A DNA stretch of 64,000 nt from Rhodococcus sp. 14-2483-1-2 (lineage in GTDB: Bacteria > Actinomycetota > Actinomycetes > Mycobacteriales > Mycobacteriaceae): assembly GCF_002259405.1 (NCBI RefSeq), contig NZ_NPFW01000022.1, forward strand, positions 124,001 to 188,000. The letters run 5' to 3'. The notes below the pieces were generated by a model. That model searched no databases. It was not told the origin of the DNA and saw only the letters and a program-made list of their open reading frames with translations. Below, in pieces: positions 9,278 through 17,195 of the stretch (position 1 is its first letter; each line of letters begins with the position of its first letter). Made by a program: the position numbers and the translations under genes.

Positions 9278-10681
9278 TCAGCCCGCGGCCTTCTCGCGTT
9301 CCTGCTCCGAATCCGCGGCGGCCGCGTCTACGGCACCCGAGCGTTCGAGGGAGTTGAGTTGCTCGATGGCGAGGCGCGCGAACACCTGCTGCTCGGTCGA
9401 CGCCATCTGTGCACGGCCCTTGCCGAGGAACGTCACGAACCACGAGATGACGGTCGTGATGCGGCTGCGGTAGCCCACGAGGTAGTACAGGTGCAGAGCG
9501 AGCCACATGAGCCAGGCGATGAATCCGCCGAATTCGAGTTTGCCGACCTTGGCGACCGCGTTGAATCGCGACACCGTTGCCATCGAACCCTTGTCGAAGT
9601 ACTTGAACGGGGCTCGCTGGGCGGGATCGTCCTGGCCCTTGACCGACGCCTTGATCAGCTTGGCAGCGTAGGTCGCTCCCTGAATGGCGCCCTGCGCCAT
9701 GCCCGGAACGTCCTTGACCGACATCAGGTCGCCGACAACGAACACGTTCGGGTGGCCCTTGACGGTGAGGTCCGGTTCGACCAGCACGCGTCCGGCGCGA
9801 TCGGTTTCCGATCCGGACTGATCTGCGAGCTGCTTGCCGAGGGGGCTGCCCTGCACGCCTGCGGACCAGACCTTGCACTGCGCCTCGATGCGCCGGGTCG
9901 TGCCGTCCTTCTCCTTGACGGTCAATCCGTCGTTGTCGACGTCGGTGACCATCGCGTTGAGTTGGATTTCCACGCCGAGCTTCTCGAGCCGTTCGGCGGC
10001 CTTGCGGCCGAGCTTCTCGCCCATCGGCGGCAGTACGGCGGGCGCGGCGTCGAGCAGGATGACGCGAGCGTCGCGCGGATCGATGTTGCGGAAGGCTCCG
10101 TCGAGCGTGCGATCGGCGAGCTCGGCGATCTGCCCGGCGAGCTCGACACCGGTGGGTCCCGCGCCGACGACCACGAAGGTCATGAGGCGGTCCTTCTCCT
10201 CTTGATCGTCGGAGAGTTCGGCCTGCTCGAACGCGCCGAGGATGCGTCCGCGCAGTTCGAGTGCATCGTCGATGGTCTTCATGCCGGGCGCGAACTCGGC
10301 GAAGTGATCGTTGCCGAAGTAGGACTGCTGTGCGCCTGCCGCGACGATCAGGCTGTCGAACGGAGTGACGGTGATGCGCTCGAGGAGCTTGGACGTCACC
10401 GTCTTGGCCTCGAGATCGATGTTCAGCACGTCTCCGAGCAGCACCTCGGCGTTCTTCTGCTTGCGCAGGATGACGCGGGTGGTGGGCGCGATCTCGCCGA
10501 CGGACAGGATGCCCGTCGCGACCTGATAGAGGAGCGGCTGGAAAAGGTGGTGTGTCGTCTTGGCGACGAGGGTGATGTCGACGTCGGCTTTCTTGAGCGC
10601 CTTGACGCCGAACAGACCTCCGAACCCGGAACCGATGACGACGACGCGGTGACGCTTCGATTCGAGCGGTTGGATGCTCAT
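9278..10681 (-). CDS. ndh: Type II NADH dehydrogenase
   Basis: A 467-residue two-dinucleotide-fold flavoprotein. GSGFGG at residues 17-22 binds FAD. A second nucleotide motif, VVGAGPTGVELAG (about residue 170), binds NADH, and the quinone-site region VWSAGVQGSPLG follows. A C-terminal hydrophobic stretch with LALHLYYLVGYR and a charged tail anchors it at the membrane face. It passes electrons from NADH to menaquinone without pumping protons. Single gene, convergent with the urease operon. Confidence 0.93.
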   Translation of the reverse strand: MSIQPLESKRHRVVVIGSGFGGLFGVKALKKADVDITLVAKTTHHLFQPLLYQVATGILSVGEIAPTTRVILRKQKNAEVLLGDVLNIDLEAKTVTSKLLERITVTPFDSLIVAAGAQQSYFGNDHFAEFAPGMKTIDDALELRGRILGAFEQAELSDDQEEKDRLMTFVVVGAGPTGVELAGQIAELADRTLDGAFRNIDPRDARVILLDAAPAVLPPMGEKLGRKAAERLEKLGVEIQLNAMVTDVDNDGLTVKEKDGTTRRIEAQCKVWSAGVQGSPLGKQLADQSGSETDRAGRVLVEPDLTVKGHPNVFVVGDLMSVKDVPGMAQGAIQGATYAAKLIKASVKGQDDPAQRAPFKYFDKGSMATVSRFNAVAKVGKLEFGGFIAWLMWLALHLYYLVGYRSRITTVISWFVTFLGKGRAQMASTEQQVFARLAIEQLNSLERSGAVDAAAADSEQEREKAAG

Positions 10682-10778
10682 TGCCTGCTCCCTAACGATT
10701 GCGGTGTGTGGTCAACGGTAGTCGCCATCCATCGCGACGTCTCGACAAGGTCGTCGTGTCTGTGGTGGCAGTGCACAC

Positions 10779-11579
10779 CTATCGGCCGGCTGCTGCGCGC
10801 TTCGCCAGTTCCACGGTCGCGGCCCGCAGTTCGGCAGCCGAGTCGATCGGAGTCGCATAACCGACCCTGGTGTACGCGATTCCGCGCGGAGTGAGCACCT
10901 TCAGATCCAGTCCGTAGCGGTCCGCGGCCGTGCACTCGGCCGACGTGGCGTCGGGAAAGCCGCCCAGTTCGCGGGCCATCGCGGTCAGCGACGCCGAGTG
11001 GTCGGCGTTGAGGTGCTCGATCGCGTACGCGGAGGTCGGCGACACCGGATCGGGCGTGGCCTGGGAATACGCTTCGGCGGTTGCAGAATCCATCCGGCCG
11101 TATCCGCCGACCCACCGGACCCGATGCACGCGCATGACCCAGAGCGTGAAGTCGCTGTAGTCCAGGTAGTACTTCGCCGCCGGGACGCCGTCGAGATGCG
11201 CGGCGCGTGCTGCGGCCAACTCGTCCGCCGCCGGCCGCTCGACCACGCCCGCCAGCGTGATACGGCCCGATGCCAGTGGATCGGTCTGCGACTGCGGTGC
11301 CACGATCGACAGGCTCATCCGTTGATCGCCCGCGAGGTTGCGTCCGTGCTCGGCCATCCGCGAGACACACAGAACCGGAGCGCCGTCGAGCAATCCGTAC
11401 GTGACGAAGGAAGCCCAGGGATCACCGTCCGCGGTCAGGCTCGCGAGAGTTGCGGTGTTGGTGGACGCAGCGATCGTGCGCGCTTCCTCGGCCGCGGAGG
11501 GACGACGGTCGTCGACGACCGGGGCCAGGGGAGGGGGAACGGACGGGGCGTCACCGGGATCGCCGTGATCGAGTGCCAT
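10779..11579 (-). CDS. HugZ-like FMN-binding split-barrel protein with DUF2470 C-terminal domain
   Basis: A 266-residue protein started at the ATG at 11579; the longer open frame upstream overlaps the next gene and lacks homology. Residues about 30-165 are a pyridoxamine-phosphate-oxidase-like split barrel (PWASFVTYGLLDGAPVL, then SRMAEHGRNL). Residues about 180-262 are DUF2470 (AIEHLNADHSASLTAMAREL). This two-domain arrangement is that of HugZ/Dri1-type haem-binding or haem-degrading proteins, where the HNADH histidine helps bind haem. A role in haem or flavin handling is inferred from architecture. Confidence 0.75.
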   Translation of the reverse strand: MALDHGDPGDAPSVPPPLAPVVDDRRPSAAEEARTIAASTNTATLASLTADGDPWASFVTYGLLDGAPVLCVSRMAEHGRNLAGDQRMSLSIVAPQSQTDPLASGRITLAGVVERPAADELAAARAAHLDGVPAAKYYLDYSDFTLWVMRVHRVRWVGGYGRMDSATAEAYSQATPDPVSPTSAYAIEHLNADHSASLTAMARELGGFPDATSAECTAADRYGLDLKVLTPRGIAYTRVGYATPIDSAAELRAATVELAKRAAAGR

Positions 11580-11602
11580 GCGCAGAAGCTTACGGCGACG
11601 AC

Positions 11603-12280
11603 CTACAGGAGGTCTCGGGCATGAACGAGCGCGTCGGCGACGAGTGCGACACCGAGCACAACGAAGATGACGCGCACCGTCGGCGGGCCGTACCGCGTCA
11701 GCGCCCGCACGGTCGCGGTGAACGCCCGCCGGGAACGACGACTCTTCCTCGACGCCAGAATCAGAACGAGGATGGGCGGGAGCAGCCCGATCAGGCAGTA
11801 GGCGACGACGATGACCGGCCACCACGTCGGACGGGGATCGTAGGTCGAGAGCATCGTCAGCCCGGCGAGATACGGCACTGCCGTCGGGCCCTGCACCAGA
11901 CCGATGGTGAGTCCGGTCAGGGCGACGACGGGAATGCTCGAACCGGCTCGGGCTGCCCATGCCGGTGGGCGGCGCTCGGTGGTGCGCAGTGCACCGAGCG
12001 TGATCAGGACCAGCCCGACCACGAGCTCGGTGCGATACCGGAGCGTGGGAGTGATGGTGATGTCGAACAGATCGGTGAAGAAGTCGATGCCGAGAACGGT
12101 GAGGATGCCGAACGTGGTCGTCGCCGTGAAGACTCCGCCGACGAACGCAAGCCCGGCTCGGAAAGGAGACCTGCGGTTGGTTCTCGAGTGCACTGCGATG
12201 GCAGCGGTGATGCCGATCAGCAAGACGTCCAGAGAATCGAGTATCGCGAATCCGACGAGCGCGAGCAGCAAGGTCACCAT
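11603..12280 (-). CDS. GAP-family six-helix membrane protein (LysE superfamily)
   Basis: A 225-residue integral membrane protein with about six helices and a basic loop (RKSRRSRRAF) before the last pair. It resembles the GAP/SAP group, which in mycobacteria help move glycolipids across the cytoplasmic membrane. The start LLLALVGFAILDSLDVLLIG and the central PVVALTGLTIGLVQGPTAVPYLAG are typical. The lipid it might carry is unknown. It lies eight bases after the isochorismatase-like gene. Confidence 0.7.
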   Translation of the reverse strand: MVTLLLALVGFAILDSLDVLLIGITAAIAVHSRTNRRSPFRAGLAFVGGVFTATTTFGILTVLGIDFFTDLFDITITPTLRYRTELVVGLVLITLGALRTTERRPPAWAARAGSSIPVVALTGLTIGLVQGPTAVPYLAGLTMLSTYDPRPTWWPVIVVAYCLIGLLPPILVLILASRKSRRSRRAFTATVRALTRYGPPTVRVIFVVLGVALVADALVHARDLL

Positions 12281-12287
12281 GGAGGGT

Positions 12288-12854
12288 TCAGGGTATCGGT
12301 CGGCCGAAGGTGACCTTCTCGGTGACGACGGCCACGGCGGTGCGGCCGGGCGCGGTCTGGTTGTTCCAGTACATGTTCGTGTGCGCGATGACCTGTGCAG
12401 GTGGCGGCGCGCCCCACTCGGTCAGATTCTCCGTCGTGTGTGCGTCGCTCACCAGCGTCACATCGTACCCGCGTACCAGTGCTCCGTGCAGAGTGGATCG
12501 CACACAGAAATCTGTCTGTGCGCCGGCGACCACGACGTGCCCGGCTTCGGCGGCGGCCAGTTCCTCCGCCAGAGTCGTGTCCTCGAAGGCGTCTCCGTGT
12601 TTCTTGTGGACGATCGGATCGCCCGGAACCACGGGCAGAGCGTCGAGAATCTTCCATCCGTCCGTCCCGAAGCGCAGCTCCTTCTCTGCGGAGTGCTGCA
12701 CCCAGATCACCGGCGTGCTCGTCTCCCGTGCGCGCGACACCAGGGCCACGATGTTGTCGACGACGCGCTGCCTCTCGTGGACCCCGACCATCACGTCGTT
12801 CTGCACGTCGACGATCACGAGTGCGGTTGCGGTCCGGTGAGGCAGGGTGGTCAC
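12288..12854 (-). CDS. Isochorismatase-like cysteine hydrolase
   Basis: A 188-residue alpha/beta hydrolase of the nicotinamidase/isochorismatase superfamily. The catalytic triad is intact: D16 (VIVDVQND), K84 (VHKKHGDAF) and C117 (TDFCVRST). Members hydrolyse amides, carbamates or the vinyl ether of isochorismate. The sequence does not say which; there is no aryl-carrier domain as in siderophore isochorismatases. It is followed closely by the GAP-family gene. Confidence 0.85.
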   Translation of the reverse strand: MTTLPHRTATALVIVDVQNDVMVGVHERQRVVDNIVALVSRARETSTPVIWVQHSAEKELRFGTDGWKILDALPVVPGDPIVHKKHGDAFEDTTLAEELAAAEAGHVVVAGAQTDFCVRSTLHGALVRGYDVTLVSDAHTTENLTEWGAPPPAQVIAHTNMYWNNQTAPGRTAVAVVTEKVTFGRPIP

Positions 12855-12887
12855 GGCATCTCCCTTGTTCTCGTGTTCGGTTGCACG

Positions 12888-15272
12888 TCAGCTCCCGACG
12901 TACGCAGCCAGGTGTCGTCCGGTCAGGGTCGAACCGTCCGCCACCAGATCGGACGGCGTTCCTTCGAACACGACCAGGCCGCCGTCGTGCCCGGCACCGG
13001 GACCGAGATCGATGATCCAGTCGGCGTGGGCCATGACGGCTTGATGATGCTCGATGACGATCACCGACTTGCCCGAGTCGACCAGCCGGTCCAGCAGCCC
13101 GAGGAGCTTGTCCACATCGGCGAGATGCAGTCCTGTGGTGGGTTCGTCGAGCACGTAGATCCCGCCTTTGTCGGCCATGTGCGTCGCCAGCTTGAGGCGT
13201 TGGCGTTCTCCACCCGACAGTGTGGTCAACGGTTGCCCGATCTTCAGGTAGCCCAGCCCGACGTCGTTCAATCGCTGCAGAATCTTGTGCGCCGGCAGCA
13301 GTTTGGCCGCACCGTCGGAGAAGAACTCCTCGGCCTCGGCGACCGACATCGACAACACCTCGTCGATGTTGCGGCCGCCGTAGTGGTACTCGAGTACCGA
13401 TGCTTGGAATCGCTTGCCCTCGCACTCCTCGCACGTCGTGGCCACCCCGGCCATCATCGCGAGGTCGCTGTAGATGACGCCCGCGCCGTTGCACGTCGGG
13501 CACGCACCCTCCGAATTGGAGCTGAACAGCGCAGGTTTGACGGCATTCTCCTTGGCGAACGCCTTCCGGATCGGTTCGAGCAACCCGGTGTACGTCGCGG
13601 GATTGCTTCGCCGCGATCCACGTATGGCTCCCTGATCGACCGACACCACATCGTCTGTCCCCGAGAGCGATCCGTGAATGAGCGAACTCTTGCCCGAGCC
13701 GGCGACGCCGGTGACGACAACCAGAACACCGAGTGGAACGTCGACGTCGACGTCGCGCAGATTGTGGGAGTCCGCGCCGCGAATTTCGAGCACTTCGGAG
13801 AACTCGCGCACCGATTTCTTCAGTGATGCCCGATCGTCGAAGTGCCGCCCGGTAACGGTGTCGCTCTGCCGCAATCCGTCGACGGTGCCCTCGAAACAGA
13901 CGTGCCCGCCTGCACTTCCTGCACCGGGACCCAGATCGACGACGTGGTCTGCGATGGAGATCGTCTCGGGCTTGTGCTCCACCACCAGAACGGTGTTTCC
14001 CTTGTCCCGCAACTGAAGCAGCAGATTGTTCATCCGCTCGATGTCGTGGGGGTGCAGACCGGTGGTCGGCTCGTCGAACACGTACGTCACATCGGTCAAC
14101 GACGATCCGAGATGGCGAATCATCTTGGTGCGCTGAGCCTCTCCACCGGACAACGTTCCCGACGGACGATCCAGGCTCAGGTAGCCGAGCCCGATCTCCA
14201 CGAACGAGTCGAGGGTCTCGCCGAGTGTGGTCAGCAGCGGCGCCACCGACGGCTCCTTCAGGCCGCCCACCCACTTCGCCAGGTCGCTGATCTGCATCGC
14301 ACATGCGTCGGCGATGTTGACACCCTTGATCTTCGACGACCGAGCACCTTCGTTGAGCCTGGTTCCGAGGCAGTCCGGGCAGGTGGTGAAGGTGATCGCG
14401 CGTTCGACGAACGCGCGGATGTGGGGCTGCATGGCGTCGACGTCCTTGGACAGGAACGACTTCTGAATCTGAGGCACGAGCCCCGAATAGGTCAGATTGA
14501 TGCCCTCGACCTTGATCTTCGTCGGCTCGCGATAGAGCAGGTCGTCGAGTTCCTTCTTGGTGTACTTCGAGATGGGCTTGTCCGGGTCGAAGTACCCACA
14601 GCCGCGAAATATTCGGCCGTACCAGCCTTCCATGCTGTAGCCGGGGATGGTGATCGCGCTCTCGTTGAGCGACTTGCTCGCGTCGTAGAGAGCGGTGAGA
14701 TCGAAGTCGCTGACGGAGCCTCTGCCCTCACAGCGCGGACACATGCCACCGGTCACGGAGAACGACTTCTTCTCGGTGGTCTGCCTGCCGCCCTTGTCCA
14801 CCTTGTACGCGCCTGCACCGGACACCGACGCGACGTTGAACGAAAAGGCCTGTGCGGAGCCGATGTACGGCTTTCCGATTCGGCTGAACAGAATCCGCAG
14901 CATGGCGTTGGCATCGGTTGCGGTGCCGACGGTGGAATTCGGATTGGCGCCCATGCGCTGCTGATCGACGATGATGGCGGTGGTGAGTCCGTCCATGACG
15001 TCGACATCCGGGCGGCCGAGCGTGGGCATGAATCCTTGAACGAAGGCACTGTAGGTCTCGTTGATCATGCGCTGTGATTCGGCAGCAATGGTACTGAAGA
15101 CCAGCGAGCTCTTTCCCGAGCCGGAGACGCCGGTGAACACGGTCAGTCGCCGCTTGGGCAGCTCCACATCGATGTCCTGAAGATTGTTCTGCCGAGCCCC
15201 CTGTACACGAATCAAATCGTGGCTGTCGGCAGCATGCGGTGCCGAGCCCTGCGTGACCTTCTTCGTCGCCAT
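12888..15272 (-). CDS. Short UvrA-like ABC-type ATPase (UvrA2/drug-resistance class)
   Basis: A 794-residue soluble ABC ATPase, shorter than canonical UvrA (about 950), with two ATPase halves. Walker A motifs are GVSGSGKSS (about residues 48-56) and GVAGSGKSS (about 525), and both halves have signature motifs (SGTLSGGEAQR, LTTLSGGERQR). Zinc cysteines CPRCEGRG, CPDCLGTR and CPTCNGAG/CEECEGKR are present, but the UvrB-binding domain is reduced. Such paralogues act in tolerance of DNA-binding drugs or as accessory repair factors. It starts seven bases after the DapA-like gene ends, suggesting co-transcription. Confidence 0.85.
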   Translation of the reverse strand: MATKKVTQGSAPHAADSHDLIRVQGARQNNLQDIDVELPKRRLTVFTGVSGSGKSSLVFSTIAAESQRMINETYSAFVQGFMPTLGRPDVDVMDGLTTAIIVDQQRMGANPNSTVGTATDANAMLRILFSRIGKPYIGSAQAFSFNVASVSGAGAYKVDKGGRQTTEKKSFSVTGGMCPRCEGRGSVSDFDLTALYDASKSLNESAITIPGYSMEGWYGRIFRGCGYFDPDKPISKYTKKELDDLLYREPTKIKVEGINLTYSGLVPQIQKSFLSKDVDAMQPHIRAFVERAITFTTCPDCLGTRLNEGARSSKIKGVNIADACAMQISDLAKWVGGLKEPSVAPLLTTLGETLDSFVEIGLGYLSLDRPSGTLSGGEAQRTKMIRHLGSSLTDVTYVFDEPTTGLHPHDIERMNNLLLQLRDKGNTVLVVEHKPETISIADHVVDLGPGAGSAGGHVCFEGTVDGLRQSDTVTGRHFDDRASLKKSVREFSEVLEIRGADSHNLRDVDVDVPLGVLVVVTGVAGSGKSSLIHGSLSGTDDVVSVDQGAIRGSRRSNPATYTGLLEPIRKAFAKENAVKPALFSSNSEGACPTCNGAGVIYSDLAMMAGVATTCEECEGKRFQASVLEYHYGGRNIDEVLSMSVAEAEEFFSDGAAKLLPAHKILQRLNDVGLGYLKIGQPLTTLSGGERQRLKLATHMADKGGIYVLDEPTTGLHLADVDKLLGLLDRLVDSGKSVIVIEHHQAVMAHADWIIDLGPGAGHDGGLVVFEGTPSDLVADGSTLTGRHLAAYVGS

Positions 15273-15278
15273 GAGCAG

Positions 15279-16223
15279 TCAGGCTAGTCGTACCGGAACG
15301 TGCACGCTTCTCGATTCCTGATCGATTCCGGTGGCGTTCAGCGCGGCGTCGAGTCGTCTCAGGTCGGCCGCCGAGGACTCGAGGAGTGGGCGTCGCACGG
15401 TCGCGTCGGAGATGACGCCGATCCTGACGAGCGCGGCCTTGGCCATGATGGCTCCCTGCGTCGTGCGCATGACGGCGTCGGTCAACGGCAGGAGCGATCG
15501 CTGTATTGCGTTCGCCCTGTCGAGGTTGCCGGTTCGGACTGCCGCGATCAGCTCGGCGTAGCGGTCGGCCACCACGTTGCCGGTGACGCTGACCAATCCT
15601 GTTGCACCGGAGGCGAGGTAGGGGAGCGCGAGTTCGTCGATTCCGCAGTAGTAGGCGAGGTCCGTCGAGGACATGACGGTCATGGCCTCGTACAGATCAC
15701 CCTTCGCGTCCTTGACCGCACCGATGAGGGGGTGGCGGGAGAGCTCGACGAGCGTCGGTGCCTCGACGGCCACACCTGTGCGCGCCGGGACGTCGTACAC
15801 CATGACGGGCAGCCCACCTGCCTCGGCGATGGCGACGATGTGCTCCACGATGCCGGCCTGAGTGGGGCGCGAATAGTAGGGAGCGGTGATCAACAGTGCG
15901 TCGGCGCCGGCTGCGGCCGCGGACCGCGCCATCTCGATCCCCGCGGAGGTGTCGTTGGTGCCTATTCCCGCGATCACGCGAAGAGCGTGATCGCGATGCC
16001 TGCGGGCGCGGGCGATCAGCCGAGAGATCTCGTGGACTGCCAGGGTCGGTGCTTCACCGGTTGTCCCGGCGATGACGACGCCGTCGCATCGTGTCGCCGA
16101 CAGGTGCGCGAGAAGGGCATCGACGCCGGACCTGTCGACCGATCCATCGGGGTGCATGGGGGTCGCCACAGCGACGAGGTTCGTGCCGAAGATCGTCGAG
16201 GCCGGCGACGGAGTGGTGGTCAT
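15279..16223 (-). CDS. DapA-like Schiff-base aldolase (dihydrodipicolinate synthase family)
   Basis: A 314-residue TIM-barrel class I aldolase. The Schiff-base lysine is K171 (GAVKDAKGD). The T54-T55 pair (GTTGE), Y143 and R148 (VYDVPARTG) match the family's catalytic relay. It could be a true 4-hydroxy-tetrahydrodipicolinate synthase for lysine and diaminopimelate, or a paralogue acting on other 2-oxo acids. The divergent LysR neighbour and absence of lysine genes favour a paralogue. ATG 16223 was chosen because the longer frame upstream runs antisense through the LysR gene. Confidence 0.8.
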   Translation of the reverse strand: MTTTPSPASTIFGTNLVAVATPMHPDGSVDRSGVDALLAHLSATRCDGVVIAGTTGEAPTLAVHEISRLIARARRHRDHALRVIAGIGTNDTSAGIEMARSAAAAGADALLITAPYYSRPTQAGIVEHIVAIAEAGGLPVMVYDVPARTGVAVEAPTLVELSRHPLIGAVKDAKGDLYEAMTVMSSTDLAYYCGIDELALPYLASGATGLVSVTGNVVADRYAELIAAVRTGNLDRANAIQRSLLPLTDAVMRTTQGAIMAKAALVRIGVISDATVRRPLLESSAADLRRLDAALNATGIDQESRSVHVPVRLA

Positions 16224-16263
16224 GGTTCGAGTGTGGACCGCTCGATATATAAGGTCCAGCGAG

Positions 16264-16279
16264 GTATTTTCCGCAATAC
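16264..16279. promoter_or_regulatory. Candidate LysR-type operator
   Basis: GTATT-ttccgc-AATAC is a perfect five-base dyad with the T-N11-A geometry of LysR-type sites. It lies 17 bases before the LysR start and 41 bases before the divergent DapA-like start, so it could serve both autoregulation and target control. Confidence 0.45.
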
Positions 16280-16295
16280 TGCGTACTGTTGCTTC

Positions 16296-17195
16296 ATGAT
16301 CGACCTGAGTGCCCTGCACGCCCTGCGCGCTGTGGCAGCTCTGGGCACCCTCGCGCGCGCCGCCGACGAGCTCGGCTACACCTCCTCGGCGATCTCCCAG
16401 CAGATCAAACGACTCGAACGGCAGATCGGCACCCCGGTACTGGCCCAGGCCGGTCGGGGAGTCGTGCTCACCCCCGCAGGTCGGGCGGTGGTCGAGTCGG
16501 CGGGGGAGGTGTTCGACGCTCTCGAGCGGTGTGTCGAGGCGGCTCGATCCGCAGACGAGGGCGTGGCACGTGGTGTCGTTCGGTTGGTCGGCTTCTCGAC
16601 CGCGGTTCGTGGTTTGCTGGCACCCGCACTGATCGAGCTGAATCGACGGTATCCCGACCTGACAGTGCACATCAGCGAGGAGGATCCCGACCGCGCGCTG
16701 CACAGCGTGTCTGCCGGGACTGCAGACCTGGCGCTCGTGCACGACGCAGACGGAGTATCCGCGCCCGCTCCGCCCTCGGTCGTTCGGCAACGGATTCACA
16801 CGGATTTCGGCGACGTGATCATGAAGCGAACCCACCCCCTCGCCCGACCCGACATCGCGTTGACCCCTGCCGAACTCGCTCGGTACCCGTGGGTGACGAG
16901 CCCGGCCGGAACGGTGTGCCACCAGTGGTTTCGGCGGCTGTTCGCCGAGACGTCCGCCGAGGTCGACGTTCGCCATCTCGTGGACGACTTCTCCACGCAA
17001 CTCGCGTTGGTCGAAGCGGACGATGTCCTCGCTCTCGTGCCTCGCCTCGCGCGTCCGTTGCTCGGTGCCGATCTCGTCGCGGTACCGCTCGAGCGAGCTC
17101 CCGTTCGTGAGGTGGAGGCCGCGTGGCGGCGCAGCGCCGACGCCAGCCCGGCAATTCATGCCGTGCTCGACGTCCTCGGTGCGGCCTCGCGATGA
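16296..17195 (+). CDS. LysR-family transcriptional regulator
   Basis: A 299-residue regulator. Residues 1-60 are the winged-helix domain (LHALRAVAALGTLARAADEL, then SSAISQQIKRLER). The rest is the periplasmic-binding-protein-like effector domain. It is transcribed away from the DapA-like gene across a 72-base gap, the classic arrangement in which LysR proteins control the divergent neighbour. Its 3' end overlaps the converging helR gene by about 40 bases. Confidence 0.9.
   Translation: MIDLSALHALRAVAALGTLARAADELGYTSSAISQQIKRLERQIGTPVLAQAGRGVVLTPAGRAVVESAGEVFDALERCVEAARSADEGVARGVVRLVGFSTAVRGLLAPALIELNRRYPDLTVHISEEDPDRALHSVSAGTADLALVHDADGVSAPAPPSVVRQRIHTDFGDVIMKRTHPLARPDIALTPAELARYPWVTSPAGTVCHQWFRRLFAETSAEVDVRHLVDDFSTQLALVEADDVLALVPRLARPLLGADLVAVPLERAPVREVEAAWRRSADASPAIHAVLDVLGAASR

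Noticed and set aside
9227-10894. Plus-strand open frame of 555 residues opposite ndh
   Set aside because: Mirror of the ndh codons; ndh is intact with FAD and NADH motifs.
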